Part shown: one piece after another, positions 35,016-43,335 of the stretch
Numbering within the stretch: position 1 is the stretch's first letter
How the letters are laid out: every line of letters begins with the position of its first letter
Assembly: GCA_965221655.1 (NCBI GenBank)
Contig: OZ244906.1
Span: 744,001 to 808,000, forward strand
DNA from: Bin107 sp965221655
Lineage (GTDB): Bacteria > UBA8248
DNA length: 64,000 nt
Direction of reading: 5' to 3'
Notes under the pieces: model-generated
Seen by the model: the letters and a program-made list of their open reading frames with translations, nothing else
Database searches by the model: none
What the model was told of the DNA's origin: nothing
Program-made: the position numbers and the translations under genes

Positions 35016-36410
35016 GTGGAAGAATGGACGATAGCGACTCTCGGCGAAGCCTACCGCAAGGGCGAGGTCTCGCCCGTTGAGGTCGCGGAAGCGACGCTTG
35101 AGCGCATTAAACGCTGGAATCTCCATCTAAAAGCCTATCTCCACGTCGGCGAGAAGCAGGTGCGCACAGAGGCGCGTGCATCCGAACGCAGGTTTCGCTT
35201 CGGCGAGGAGCGCGGCCCGCTGGACGGCGTTCCCCTCGCTTACAAGGATTTATGCCACGTGCCGGGGACGCCGATGACTTGCGGAAGCGTGATGTTCCGC
35301 GACGAGCCCCCCTCCGAAACCCCCTCGGCCGTCTGGAAGCGCCTCGACGCCGCAGGCGCCGTCACCATGGGAAAACTCAACATGGCGGAACTCGCCATGG
35401 GGCCGACGGGGCGCAACGCGCACTTTGGCGACCCGCAAAACCCCTGGAAGCGCGGGTACGTAACGGGCGGCTCGAGCAGTGGGTCGGGGTGCGCCGTCGC
35501 GGCGGGGCTGGCCCTTGCCGCCATCGGCAGCGACACGGGCGGCTCCATCCGCGTGCCCGCCGCACTTTGCGGCGTCGTGGGGATGAAGCCCACGAACGGG
35601 CGCGTGTGCCGCACGGGTGCGATGGAACTTTCCCGAACGCTCGACACTTTCGGCCCGCTCACGCGGACAGTGGCAGACAACGCACGCGTGCTCTGTGCCA
35701 TTGCAAGGCCCGGCGCGTCCGCCTCAGGCGCGACTTCAGAGGAGGCGCCCGACTTCGCCGCCGCTCTCGGGGAAGGCATTGAAGGCGTGCGGGTGGGTGT
35801 CCGGGACGCACCGGAGGGTGTTTCGCGTGAAATGCAGGCGGCCTACGAAGGGGCGTGCGACGCACTTGCCCGGCGGGGTGCGCACCTCGTCTCGACCCCG
35901 TTGCCACACCTGGAAGAGCTCGAAGAACTCGCCAACACGATCTTCAAATACGAGGCGCTGCGCCTGCACGCGGGGAGACTCGACAGACACGCGGACGCCG
36001 TAACGCCCGAAGTGCTTACGCGCCTGGATGCAGGGCGCGGAATCAACGAGGCGGCCTACCACGCCGCCCTCGCCCGGCGCGAGGCGTTGATTGCCCACTA
36101 CCGGGAGGCGGTGTTCTCCGGAGTGGATGCGCTGGTTTCGCCCACGACGCCCATCCCTGCGCCCTCGCACACACAGGCGCGCGCGGATGCGGATGCTCTC
36201 GTCTCCTCCCTCACGCGCTTCACGCGCTGGGTCAACACCATCGGCGCGCCTGCGATCTCCCTGCCCTGCGGGTTTACCAGCGAAGAGGGACTCCCCCTGG
36301 GCGTGCAGCTCGTCGGGGCCGACTTCGCCGAGGAGACGCTCTACCGGATTGCCCATGCACTGGAGGAGGAAGTCGGCGCAGGAGGATTGTCAAACATGGA
36401 GTCTTTCTGA
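35016..36410 (+). CDS. Amidase signature (AS) family amidase
   Basis: A 464-residue Ser-cisSer-Lys hydrolase. Lys77 lies in LAYKDL, the cis-Ser region is GGSSSGSG (152-158), and the nucleophile Ser177 lies in SDTGGSIRVP. The protein resembles GatA, but gatB and gatC are absent and the C-terminal part is diverged, so it is probably an amide- or nitrile-pathway amidase. GTG 35016 follows GCGGAG. It is the last plus-strand gene before a convergent operon. Confidence 0.9.
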   Translation: MEEWTIATLGEAYRKGEVSPVEVAEATLERIKRWNLHLKAYLHVGEKQVRTEARASERRFRFGEERGPLDGVPLAYKDLCHVPGTPMTCGSVMFRDEPPSETPSAVWKRLDAAGAVTMGKLNMAELAMGPTGRNAHFGDPQNPWKRGYVTGGSSSGSGCAVAAGLALAAIGSDTGGSIRVPAALCGVVGMKPTNGRVCRTGAMELSRTLDTFGPLTRTVADNARVLCAIARPGASASGATSEEAPDFAAALGEGIEGVRVGVRDAPEGVSREMQAAYEGACDALARRGAHLVSTPLPHLEELEELANTIFKYEALRLHAGRLDRHADAVTPEVLTRLDAGRGINEAAYHAALARREALIAHYREAVFSGVDALVSPTTPIPAPSHTQARADADALVSSLTRFTRWVNTIGAPAISLPCGFTSEEGLPLGVQLVGADFAEETLYRIAHALEEEVGAGGLSNMESF

Positions 36411-36434
36411 GACGGGCGAGTCGTTTCCGAAAGC

Positions 36435-36484
36435 GGGAAAACCCGTTAAAACCCGGGAAAACCTGGGAAAATGCGGGAAAATCT
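36435..36484. repeat. Five 10-bp repeats with phased A-tracts
   Basis: Five tandem units of GGGAAAANNN (the second reads GTTAAAACCC) at an exact 10-bp period. A4 tracts in phase with the helix are the standard signature of intrinsically bent DNA. They lie just after the amidase stop codon. An AT-rich stretch follows at about 36515-36595. Confidence 0.8.
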
Positions 36485-36661
36485 TAAAGGGCGTCATCCG
36501 GGCGTCAGGAAATGTTAATTAATATTTATTCTTGGAAATGACCTCTAATCATTTGATATATAATGAAATAAATCTGTATGATTTAACGTTTCCGCGCGGC
36601 GCGCATATGATGAAAGGCTTAGGTGACAGCGGGTTGCGAGGCTCGGCCGATGCGAGAGGAA

Positions 36662-38512
36662 TCAGGAGGTTTCTTCGTCCGGCTTTTTCTCTTTTTCCCA
36701 ACTTTTCAAAGACTTGGGAAGCTTATCTTCATTGAATTTCTTCTTTACGCGGTAGACCTTGCCGTCTCCTTCGCGCAGGTAGAGGAACTCCGAACCCTCC
36801 TTGTGTGCGAAACGAAACGGACCCCACGTGCCGTGGCGTACGTCCTTGCCTGAGAGCTCGACGATAAAGCGCTTAAAATCAGGGGCTTCGCCTGGATCGG
36901 CCTCCCCTTCCCGCTCGAAGTCGCGCAGGGCGCTGACGAGATCTTCCACGTTGCCCGACTCCGCTTCGACTCCCGCGGGAGAGAGGAAGCGCCACCCCTC
37001 GCCGAAGCGCTCCACACGGGCGGTGGACTTGTCGGGGAAGCGGGCCGTAACCTCTGTGATATCAGAGTCTTTTGCGTAATTGACCAGGCGGCGATCACTC
37101 AGGAAATAGGCCGTCTTCGTTACCTTCTCGTAGTCTTCTTTCTTGACGCCGAACAGACGCTTCTCGCCGTCGATGCGCCCGTACGCCCTGTTCTTCCCGG
37201 CGAGAAGCCGCCCCAGCGTAAAGGATTTCTTCTCAAGAGGCGCCCCCTCTTTCTTCCTGAGCCACAAGGTATAGCGCAGCGGCGTGTCCTGGAGAGCATA
37301 TTTCGTGAGATCCTCTCCGGGGGCGTCTACGTATTCGACGGAGTTGATCCATTTGATGTCCCACAGGAGGTCATCCACGTGCTTGTGGCGGCCTGTGAAC
37401 GTCTTGCGCACGCCCTCCGGCGCAGCGAGGTGGATGTCCCACTCTTTTTTCGCCTTGCGGACGATGTTGATTTTGCGCGACTTCGATTCGATCAACAGGC
37501 GGGTAATGTGGTCCACATCGTAGTCGACGACGGTCTTGTGCCGAAGAGAGAAAACGGATGTGGGCAGGTCCTGAAACGTTTTCTCGTTCACCAGCATGAC
37601 GGGGCCGCCGGAGAGACGCCTCGCATAGTAATAGACCTTTGGTTTCTTCTGGCCGTCCTTGGGGGCGGGCGCCTCCACTTTCTTGTTGCCCAGAATCACC
37701 CCGTCCTCCGCTTTGTCCTCGTCGTCGGTGAAAATGCGCACCGTAATTCGGGGCTTGTCCAGGCCGTAGGGGGCAAGATCGCCCGGTCGTTCGTCGACGA
37801 ACTTTTGCACCCTGTCCCACCGCAGGGTGGAGACGATGCCTTCTGAATCTATGGAGTCCGCCCTGTCGCGGATGGGTCGGGAGAGCTCCCATTTGTTCTC
37901 GCCCTTGCGAACGACGGTGAAGCTCTCCCCTTCTTGCGGCTCCACGGTCACCTTTCGTGCACGTTCGGGCATGATGGGGACGATCGAGCGGTCTCGTATG
38001 CTGAATACCGTTTTGTCGAACTTGGCGATGTCGGAAAGCTGGAGGGTGAAGATGCCGGGGCTATTCGCGAGGGACGCATATCGAAATTCACGGGTGGGGG
38101 TTCTGTCCCCGATTTGGATGGAAACGTCGTCCTTGCCCTTGAGTCCGAAGGTGATCTTCATCCGGGGCGCGTCCATCCCGAATTCTGATTTGTCCTTAAC
38201 GTTTCCGATGCGGCGCCGCTCCCGGAGCTCGGACGCTGCCTTCAGAAGTTTCTCGACCTCCTCCTCTTCGACGGCGGCATCCATGGGCTTGACGAACCGC
38301 CAACCCTTCTCGGTGCGGATGATCTGATAGGGTTCTTCTTTCCGCGACATGTCAATGCGTATGAGCGCTTTTTCGTCGATTCCCTTGAGGAGCTTGACCT
38401 TGCGCTCCTCGGCGGCGCGCTTCTCGCCTGCCCACTTCACTTCGTAGAGGTAGTACCCTCCCGCGGCGAGCAGCAAAACGAGAAGCAGGAAAAGATTTTT
38501 CTTGGGGTTCAC
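36662..38512 (-). CDS. DUF4340 protein with tandem domains, Gld-type ABC system
   Basis: A 616-residue protein with one N-terminal transmembrane anchor (about 7-24) and a large periplasmic part. It holds at least two DUF4340 units: each has a KWELxxP or GWRFxxP strand and a Y/FGLDxP or FGMDAP motif, followed by a VxIGDRTP or GxxLxGK-type strand. It is the last gene of the ABC operon and its ATG overlaps the GldG-like stop (ATGA). DUF4340 proteins regularly accompany GldG-type transporters, but their role is unknown. Confidence 0.82.
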   Translation of the reverse strand: MNPKKNLFLLLVLLLAAGGYYLYEVKWAGEKRAAEERKVKLLKGIDEKALIRIDMSRKEEPYQIIRTEKGWRFVKPMDAAVEEEEVEKLLKAASELRERRRIGNVKDKSEFGMDAPRMKITFGLKGKDDVSIQIGDRTPTREFRYASLANSPGIFTLQLSDIAKFDKTVFSIRDRSIVPIMPERARKVTVEPQEGESFTVVRKGENKWELSRPIRDRADSIDSEGIVSTLRWDRVQKFVDERPGDLAPYGLDKPRITVRIFTDDEDKAEDGVILGNKKVEAPAPKDGQKKPKVYYYARRLSGGPVMLVNEKTFQDLPTSVFSLRHKTVVDYDVDHITRLLIESKSRKINIVRKAKKEWDIHLAAPEGVRKTFTGRHKHVDDLLWDIKWINSVEYVDAPGEDLTKYALQDTPLRYTLWLRKKEGAPLEKKSFTLGRLLAGKNRAYGRIDGEKRLFGVKKEDYEKVTKTAYFLSDRRLVNYAKDSDITEVTARFPDKSTARVERFGEGWRFLSPAGVEAESGNVEDLVSALRDFEREGEADPGEAPDFKRFIVELSGKDVRHGTWGPFRFAHKEGSEFLYLREGDGKVYRVKKKFNEDKLPKSLKSWEKEKKPDEETS

Positions 38513-40194
38513 CGTAGTTGCCTTCTTCGCACGTAAATGGCGGCGCCGAGGAGAACGATGAACAGGGGCATCATCCAGACGGTAAACAAGTGCACGAATC
38601 TGCCCTCCCCGCCGGCCAATACGAGCGGCTCGCCCGCACGGCTTTTGGGACGAATGGTGATCAAATCCTTCTCGTCGCCGAGCCAGTTCACGGTGTTGAA
38701 GACGAGATGCACGTTGCCCTGCGCGCCGATGTAGGCATCGCTCGCAAAATCGGCATCGCCGAACACGACGATTCTCGCTTCGTTTTTCGGGTCGCCCTTC
38801 CTGTCCGGGCCGCTCGCCCCCGTGTTGCCTTTATCCCCTTCCCCCTGGGCGAGGCGGTAGAGGTCCAGAGTTACGGTAACGGCGGCCCCCAGCGGCACGG
38901 GGCCTTCTTTTCTGGTTTTCGGATCGAAGGAAAGTTCCCCGTCCTTGAGGGATACGCTCTCGACGGTAAAGCTCCCGGGACCCGTCTTCACCAGGTCTTC
39001 GGAATGCAGGCCCGCCTTCGGCATACCTTTCGCGGAAACGTGTCGGGCGGTGGGGAAGACCGTTGCGAAACCCTTGAGTTGCCTGGTGATTTCATGCAAT
39101 CCATAGTTTGCGGTGAAGGGAGTAATTTCGTTCCCGCCCGCCAGGGCGAACTTTACCGACTGTGGATCGATGACGAAGGAGGCGGGAAGCTGGAACCCGT
39201 ATCTTTCGAGCAAAGCGGTCAAGCGTCCGCGCGGCGTTTCGGGTTCGAGAAAAACGAGAAGCCTGCCGCCGGACTTGATGTAGGCGTCGACGTATTCGAC
39301 CTCCTCTTGCTCCAAATCCTTTTGCGGTGCCGCAATGATCAGCAACTTGGTGTTTTCGGGTACGCCTTTTTCCCTGAGCAATAAAATCTCGTCGACCTGG
39401 TAGTTGTCGTCCCGCATCCCGATGGCCAACGTTCGCATCACCTCCCGCCCCTGCCCGGAGAACAGCCGCTCCCCGTGGCCCGTGAGGTAATACACGCGCT
39501 TTTGCTCGGTCTGGATGGTTTTCAGGATGGCGTTGGCGATCGCGTTTTCGGAAAGGTTGAATATCTTCTCCGAGCGGAAGGTCTTCTTCTCCTTTTCCGG
39601 GCCGCTCGATTTGTTTTGCCGCTCGATTTCCGCCTTGTCGAAATGATGCACCACGACCAACGTGCCGTAGGCGTCTACGTCATATTTCTTGGCGGTCCGT
39701 GGCGATGCGTCCAGGTCCAGAAAACGGAAGGTAACCTGCTTGGACGCCTGGGCGTATTGTTCGAGAATCTCCGTTATCGCGGGCTGTTCGAGTTTGCGCG
39801 TGAAGGCGATGATCTCGATGCGCCTCTTCTCCCTGTCGAGTTTGCCGAGCAGGTTTCTGGTTTTCGCGGAGAGGCTGAAAAAATTCCCCGGCGTAAGGTC
39901 CCAGCGTTTGAAATGCTTGACGCTCACGAGTTCGACAACGACCAGTATGGCCGTAACCACGACGACCATCAGGACGACCTGTATGCCCGTCCGGGTGGAG
40001 CGCAGCCTCATTCCGCCCCGCAGTTCACGACGTGAAATCCACAGGGTATAGACGAAGCAGGCTATCCCAAAAGCAATGGTGGCGTACGCCCATCTGGGCG
40101 GGTCGGAAAACTGGTCGTGCCCGGCCCAGCCGGAGATGCCGACCATCAACAGGGCAGCGGAGACGATGAACAAATAAAGGTTTCTGTTCTCCAA
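38509..40194 (-). CDS. GldG-like ABC auxiliary protein
   Basis: A 561-residue protein of the ABC_transp_aux/GldG family. Three N-terminal transmembrane helices (about 7-27, 36-54, 72-92) are followed by a large periplasmic domain (about 100-530), with YYLTGHGERLF near 240. A C-terminal helix (about 535-553) ends in the basic RRRQLR. In Bacteroidetes GldG works with GldA and GldF in gliding. In other Gram-negatives the same set has an unknown export or envelope role. It starts 4 bp after the permease gene. Confidence 0.87.
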   Translation of the reverse strand: MENRNLYLFIVSAALLMVGISGWAGHDQFSDPPRWAYATIAFGIACFVYTLWISRRELRGGMRLRSTRTGIQVVLMVVVVTAILVVVELVSVKHFKRWDLTPGNFFSLSAKTRNLLGKLDREKRRIEIIAFTRKLEQPAITEILEQYAQASKQVTFRFLDLDASPRTAKKYDVDAYGTLVVVHHFDKAEIERQNKSSGPEKEKKTFRSEKIFNLSENAIANAILKTIQTEQKRVYYLTGHGERLFSGQGREVMRTLAIGMRDDNYQVDEILLLREKGVPENTKLLIIAAPQKDLEQEEVEYVDAYIKSGGRLLVFLEPETPRGRLTALLERYGFQLPASFVIDPQSVKFALAGGNEITPFTANYGLHEITRQLKGFATVFPTARHVSAKGMPKAGLHSEDLVKTGPGSFTVESVSLKDGELSFDPKTRKEGPVPLGAAVTVTLDLYRLAQGEGDKGNTGASGPDRKGDPKNEARIVVFGDADFASDAYIGAQGNVHLVFNTVNWLGDEKDLITIRPKSRAGEPLVLAGGEGRFVHLFTVWMMPLFIVLLGAAIYVRRRQLR

Positions 40195-40198
40195 GTCC

Positions 40199-40975
40199 CT
40201 ATCCTCTCCACCTGTGGTATTCCAGAGATCTGAGCACGAGAAAACCGCACAATATGTTGATGTTCACGAGATAGATGACGTCGCGTGTGTCGATGATGCC
40301 GCGTATGAAATTCCGCAGATGCATTCCCAGGGAAAGGTGCCTGAGAATCGAGGCGATGGGCTCACTGGCCGAGTTCGCGAGAAAATCCATCAAAAAAGTC
40401 GCAAGCAACACCATGAAGGCGACCATGGCCGCGACGATTTGGTTCGAGGTCCACGAACTGGCCAGCAATCCGACGGACAAGAAGGCCATGCCGGTCAGCA
40501 GCATCCCGAGATATGCGGAGGAGACGACGGTCCACTCCACCTTGACGAAGAAACCGAGAATGATGGGATAGGCGAGAGTGATCGCCAGCATTATCACGTA
40601 AATAAGCACGACCGAGAGGTACTTGCCTGCGAACATCTGCCCGTTGCGCAGAGGAAAGGTGAGCATCAACTCCATCGTGCCCTGCTTTTTTTCCTCGCTG
40701 AAGAGCCGCATCGTCAAGAGTGGCGCGACGAACAAGAGGATCACCGTGACGCTGGAGAATACCGGCTCGAGGACGGAGGAAGTAGGAGTGATGTTGTATT
40801 GCGCCGCAGCAGCGGGGTTTCTGGCCAGCTGCATCGAGACGGCCGCATAGGTGAGGAAGGCGCCAGAATAGAAAATACCCATCAACACCGTCCATGCGGC
40901 AAGAATCACATAGGCGATGGGAGAGAAGAAAAATGACATGAGTTCGCGGCGGCAAATCCAAAGCGTGTTATGCAT
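40199..40975 (-). CDS. ABC-2 type permease (GldF-like)
   Basis: A 258-residue permease with six predicted transmembrane helices and a loop after helix 2 ending in MRLFSEEKKQGTMELMLT, the ABC-2 coupling motif. It begins with a short cytoplasmic segment, WICRRELMSFFFSPIAYVI, typical of GldF/NosY. Its start overlaps the end of the ATPase gene by 8 bp, so the two are translated together. Confidence 0.9.
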   Translation of the reverse strand: MHNTLWICRRELMSFFFSPIAYVILAAWTVLMGIFYSGAFLTYAAVSMQLARNPAAAAQYNITPTSSVLEPVFSSVTVILLFVAPLLTMRLFSEEKKQGTMELMLTFPLRNGQMFAGKYLSVVLIYVIMLAITLAYPIILGFFVKVEWTVVSSAYLGMLLTGMAFLSVGLLASSWTSNQIVAAMVAFMVLLATFLMDFLANSASEPIASILRHLSLGMHLRNFIRGIIDTRDVIYLVNINILCGFLVLRSLEYHRWRG

Positions 40976-41933
40976 TTACGGTTTCCTCGTCGTGCTTGCG
41001 CTCTCCGCTTACGATACGAACGAAAAGGTCTTCCAGCGTGAGCCTGACTTGCCGGATTTCGGTGAGTTTCCCTGAAGCCGCAGAGACGGCAGCAACCAGG
41101 TTGGGGCGAACGTCCTCACCGCCCTTGGCGTGCACTTCGAAATGCGCTTCCTCCCCCGTGGATGTACCCAGCAAATCTATGCGCTCCACTCCCGATACCG
41201 CATTCATTTTCTCGAGCAAAGCTGCGGGAACCCCGATTGCCGAAATGCGTACGATCGCATCTGCTTCCATGCTCGCCGCCAGGGTGTCGAGTGCGCCCTC
41301 CGCGGCGACTTTTCCGTCGTGGATGATCACCACGCGGTCGCAGACCATGTTGACCTCGGGAAGAATGTGCGTGCTCAGAATGAGGGTGCGGTTGCCCTTG
41401 AGTTCGGAAATCAGATTTCTGATTTCCACAATCTGGGCCGGGTCCAGGCCCGAAGTGGGTTCGTCCAGAATCAGCACTGGCGGGTCATTGACCATCGCCT
41501 GCGCCAGGCCGACGCGTTGTCGATATCCTTTGGAGAGGTGGCCGATGGTCCGGTGGGCCACTTCCTCCAGGCCGCAGCTGCCGATCACCCTGCGCATGCC
41601 TGCGTCTTTCTCCGCCCCGCTCATGCCTTTCATGGAGGCCACGAAACTCAGGTAGGACTTTACGGTCATCTCGCCGTACAGGGGATTGTGCTCGGGGAGG
41701 TACCCCAAATTCTTCTGCACTTCCAGCGGCGACTCGGAAACGTTGAAGTTCGCGACCCAGGCCGAACCTGAATTCGGCGGCATGTAGCCCGCCAAAATCC
41801 GCATGGTCGTTGATTTGCCGGCCCCGTTCGGGCCGAGAAACCCGAGCACCTCCCCTTCTTCGACCTGAAACGACACGTCCGTAACGCCGCGGAGGCTTCC
41901 GTAGTATTTGGTCAGGTTTTCAACTCGTATCAA
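40968..41933 (-). CDS. ABC transporter ATP-binding protein (GldA-like)
   Basis: A 321-residue ATPase with Walker A GPNGAGKST, a signature LSKGYRQRV, Walker B LILDEPTSGLDP and the H-loop STH. The last 90 residues form a C-terminal extension, as in GldA and other ABC-2 ATPases. The start is TTG 41933 with AAGGAG seven to eight bases upstream; no ATG fits. It is the first gene of the operon, whose promoter carries a CIRCE-type repeat at 42095-42121. Confidence 0.9.
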   Translation of the reverse strand: MIRVENLTKYYGSLRGVTDVSFQVEEGEVLGFLGPNGAGKSTTMRILAGYMPPNSGSAWVANFNVSESPLEVQKNLGYLPEHNPLYGEMTVKSYLSFVASMKGMSGAEKDAGMRRVIGSCGLEEVAHRTIGHLSKGYRQRVGLAQAMVNDPPVLILDEPTSGLDPAQIVEIRNLISELKGNRTLILSTHILPEVNMVCDRVVIIHDGKVAAEGALDTLAASMEADAIVRISAIGVPAALLEKMNAVSGVERIDLLGTSTGEEAHFEVHAKGGEDVRPNLVAAVSAASGKLTEIRQVRLTLEDLFVRIVSGERKHDEETVNA

Positions 41934-42094
41934 CGAAGAACTCCTTCAAAGAACCCGCGCAACGGTTTGCCGGCGTTCGAGCCGTTCTTCATTTTGCTAT
42001 CAAGTTGGACGAATTGTCCATGTGACATGAAAATCCGGGAATTTGCAAAATACCTCAAGAGAAACAAACCGGAAATCTCTTGTTTTTCAAAGCG

Positions 42095-42121
42095 TTGGCA
42101 CTCTATTTGCGCGAGTGCCAA
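42095..42121 (-). promoter_or_regulatory. CIRCE-type inverted repeat (HrcA operator)
   Basis: TTGGCACTC, nine bases, then GAGTGCCAA: a perfect 9-9-9 inverted repeat. It differs from the CIRCE consensus (TTAGCACTC-N9-GAGTGCTAA) by one symmetrical change in each arm. It begins four bases after the -10 of a minus-strand promoter, the usual position of HrcA repression. Confidence 0.8.
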
Positions 42122-42125
42122 GATA

Positions 42126-42154
42126 AAAATAATCGCTTGCGCCTCTTTTGTCAA
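42126..42154 (-). promoter_or_regulatory. Sigma-70 promoter of the Gld-type ABC operon
   Basis: On the minus strand, perfect TTGACA (42149-42154), a 17-nt spacer, then TATTTT (42126-42131, 4/6). The start point should fall near 42119, inside the CIRCE-type repeat, giving a leader of about 185 nt before the TTG of the ATPase gene. Confidence 0.7.
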
Positions 42155-42204
42155 CTCCCAACACGAAGGTTTTCCTCTTCCGTGGCGCATGGGACGCCCA
42201 AGTG

Positions 42205-43218
42205 TTAATTCCTCGGGTTTCTCACCCTCAGATCTCCGCGGAGGGCTGCCTTGCGCAAAATGGCCGGAACGTCCAACACCGCGGGCCCATCAAGCCGCAG
42301 CGATATTTTCACCTCCTCTCCCTTGCCCAGCAGGCGCTCTCTCTCCCCGTCGAAGGCAAGTATTCTATCGCCGGACGCCCGATATCGAACGCTTTCCCCG
42401 ACCTGGATGACACGGTGCTCTGCTACGGGTGCCGAAGCGACTTGCCCCGGCCCGATAGGGGACAAAACCATATGTTCACTCTTTTTTTTCAGGCCCATCT
42501 TGACCCACAACCCTACGGGTTCCCCTGCATCGATCGGGCGCAAGCTCGCACCCAGCGAGGAGAGCCCCAGACGCCCGGGTTCGCTCCGCGTCAGTGCGAG
42601 GGAATCGACTCGTTCCGTATCCCACACCGCCCGCGCACCGGAGAAGGATTCCCTGATGATGGCAACGTCCACCAGAGCGTTTTCCGAATCCTCCCCCATG
42701 TCTACGTGAAGCTGTTTGCTCACCTTTTTCTCGCTCCCGTATATCCGCGGGTGCAGGGCATACAAACCTGCGGCCATGCCGGCCACCGTTCCCTCCCAGG
42801 TGAAGGGAAAAGCGTTGTTCGTTCCGGTAGACAAGGGGATCAGAGCGACTTTTCCGCATCCCTTGGCGACTGCGCGACACGTGCCGTCGCCCCCCAAAAC
42901 GATGATGCACCGCACGCCCATTTCCACCAATCGCCGGGCCGCCTTAACGGAGTCGGCCGTTTCTCCACTGGCGTCGACCTCGAAAAGTTTTGCCCCTGTG
43001 TCTTTGTTGTCGTGTCGAAAACCATTCAGGGCAACCGCCCCCAGAGAGCCGAGGTCGTTGAACAGCAGTATCCTCTTCAACCCAACGGCGACGAGACCCG
43101 CCATGACGCGGCGAAGTATCAAAACCTTTTCGTTGTTGCTGAAAGAACTCGCCAGGGCCACCAGCCTTCGGATGTCTTTGCCCGATTGCGGATTTGCTAT
43201 GACCCCGACACTTGCCAC
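42205..43218 (-). CDS. ATP-NAD kinase-like protein (AcoX family)
   Basis: A 337-residue protein of the NAD kinase/diacylglycerol kinase fold. The N-terminus GVIANPQSGKDIRRL and the loop VLGGDGTCRAVAKG near residue 110 are the two hallmark motifs, and STGTNNAFP is the third. The N-terminal pattern and the C-terminal domain are of the AcoX type seen in acetoin loci, not of the main NAD kinase. The start is GTG 43218. It is divergent from glycerate 2-kinase. Its phosphate acceptor is unknown. Confidence 0.85.
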   Translation of the reverse strand: MASVGVIANPQSGKDIRRLVALASSFSNNEKVLILRRVMAGLVAVGLKRILLFNDLGSLGAVALNGFRHDNKDTGAKLFEVDASGETADSVKAARRLVEMGVRCIIVLGGDGTCRAVAKGCGKVALIPLSTGTNNAFPFTWEGTVAGMAAGLYALHPRIYGSEKKVSKQLHVDMGEDSENALVDVAIIRESFSGARAVWDTERVDSLALTRSEPGRLGLSSLGASLRPIDAGEPVGLWVKMGLKKKSEHMVLSPIGPGQVASAPVAEHRVIQVGESVRYRASGDRILAFDGERERLLGKGEEVKISLRLDGPAVLDVPAILRKAALRGDLRVRNPRN

Positions 43219-43335
43219 CGTCTCTATTCTCCGGGAAGGAATGAGCGAATTCGTGTAGAATCAAGATTACATCGAATCACCGAAAAGGGCGATGCGTCGG
43301 CCATGCCCATTCATTCCGCCGGACGATCCATCGAG

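Noticed and set aside
36532..36735. A 67-codon plus-strand ORF in the AT-rich gap after the amidase
   Set aside because: It overlaps the end of the DUF4340 gene, has no ribosome site and reads AT-rich intergenic DNA.
41930..42190. An 86-codon minus-strand ORF over the CIRCE-type repeat
   Set aside because: It would start upstream of the predicted transcription start and read through the promoter. Only its last 32 codons could be transcribed.
42148..43300. Upstream extension of the glycerate kinase frame by about 390 codons
   Set aside because: It is antisense to the well-supported AcoX/NAD kinase-like gene and contains no family-like sequence.
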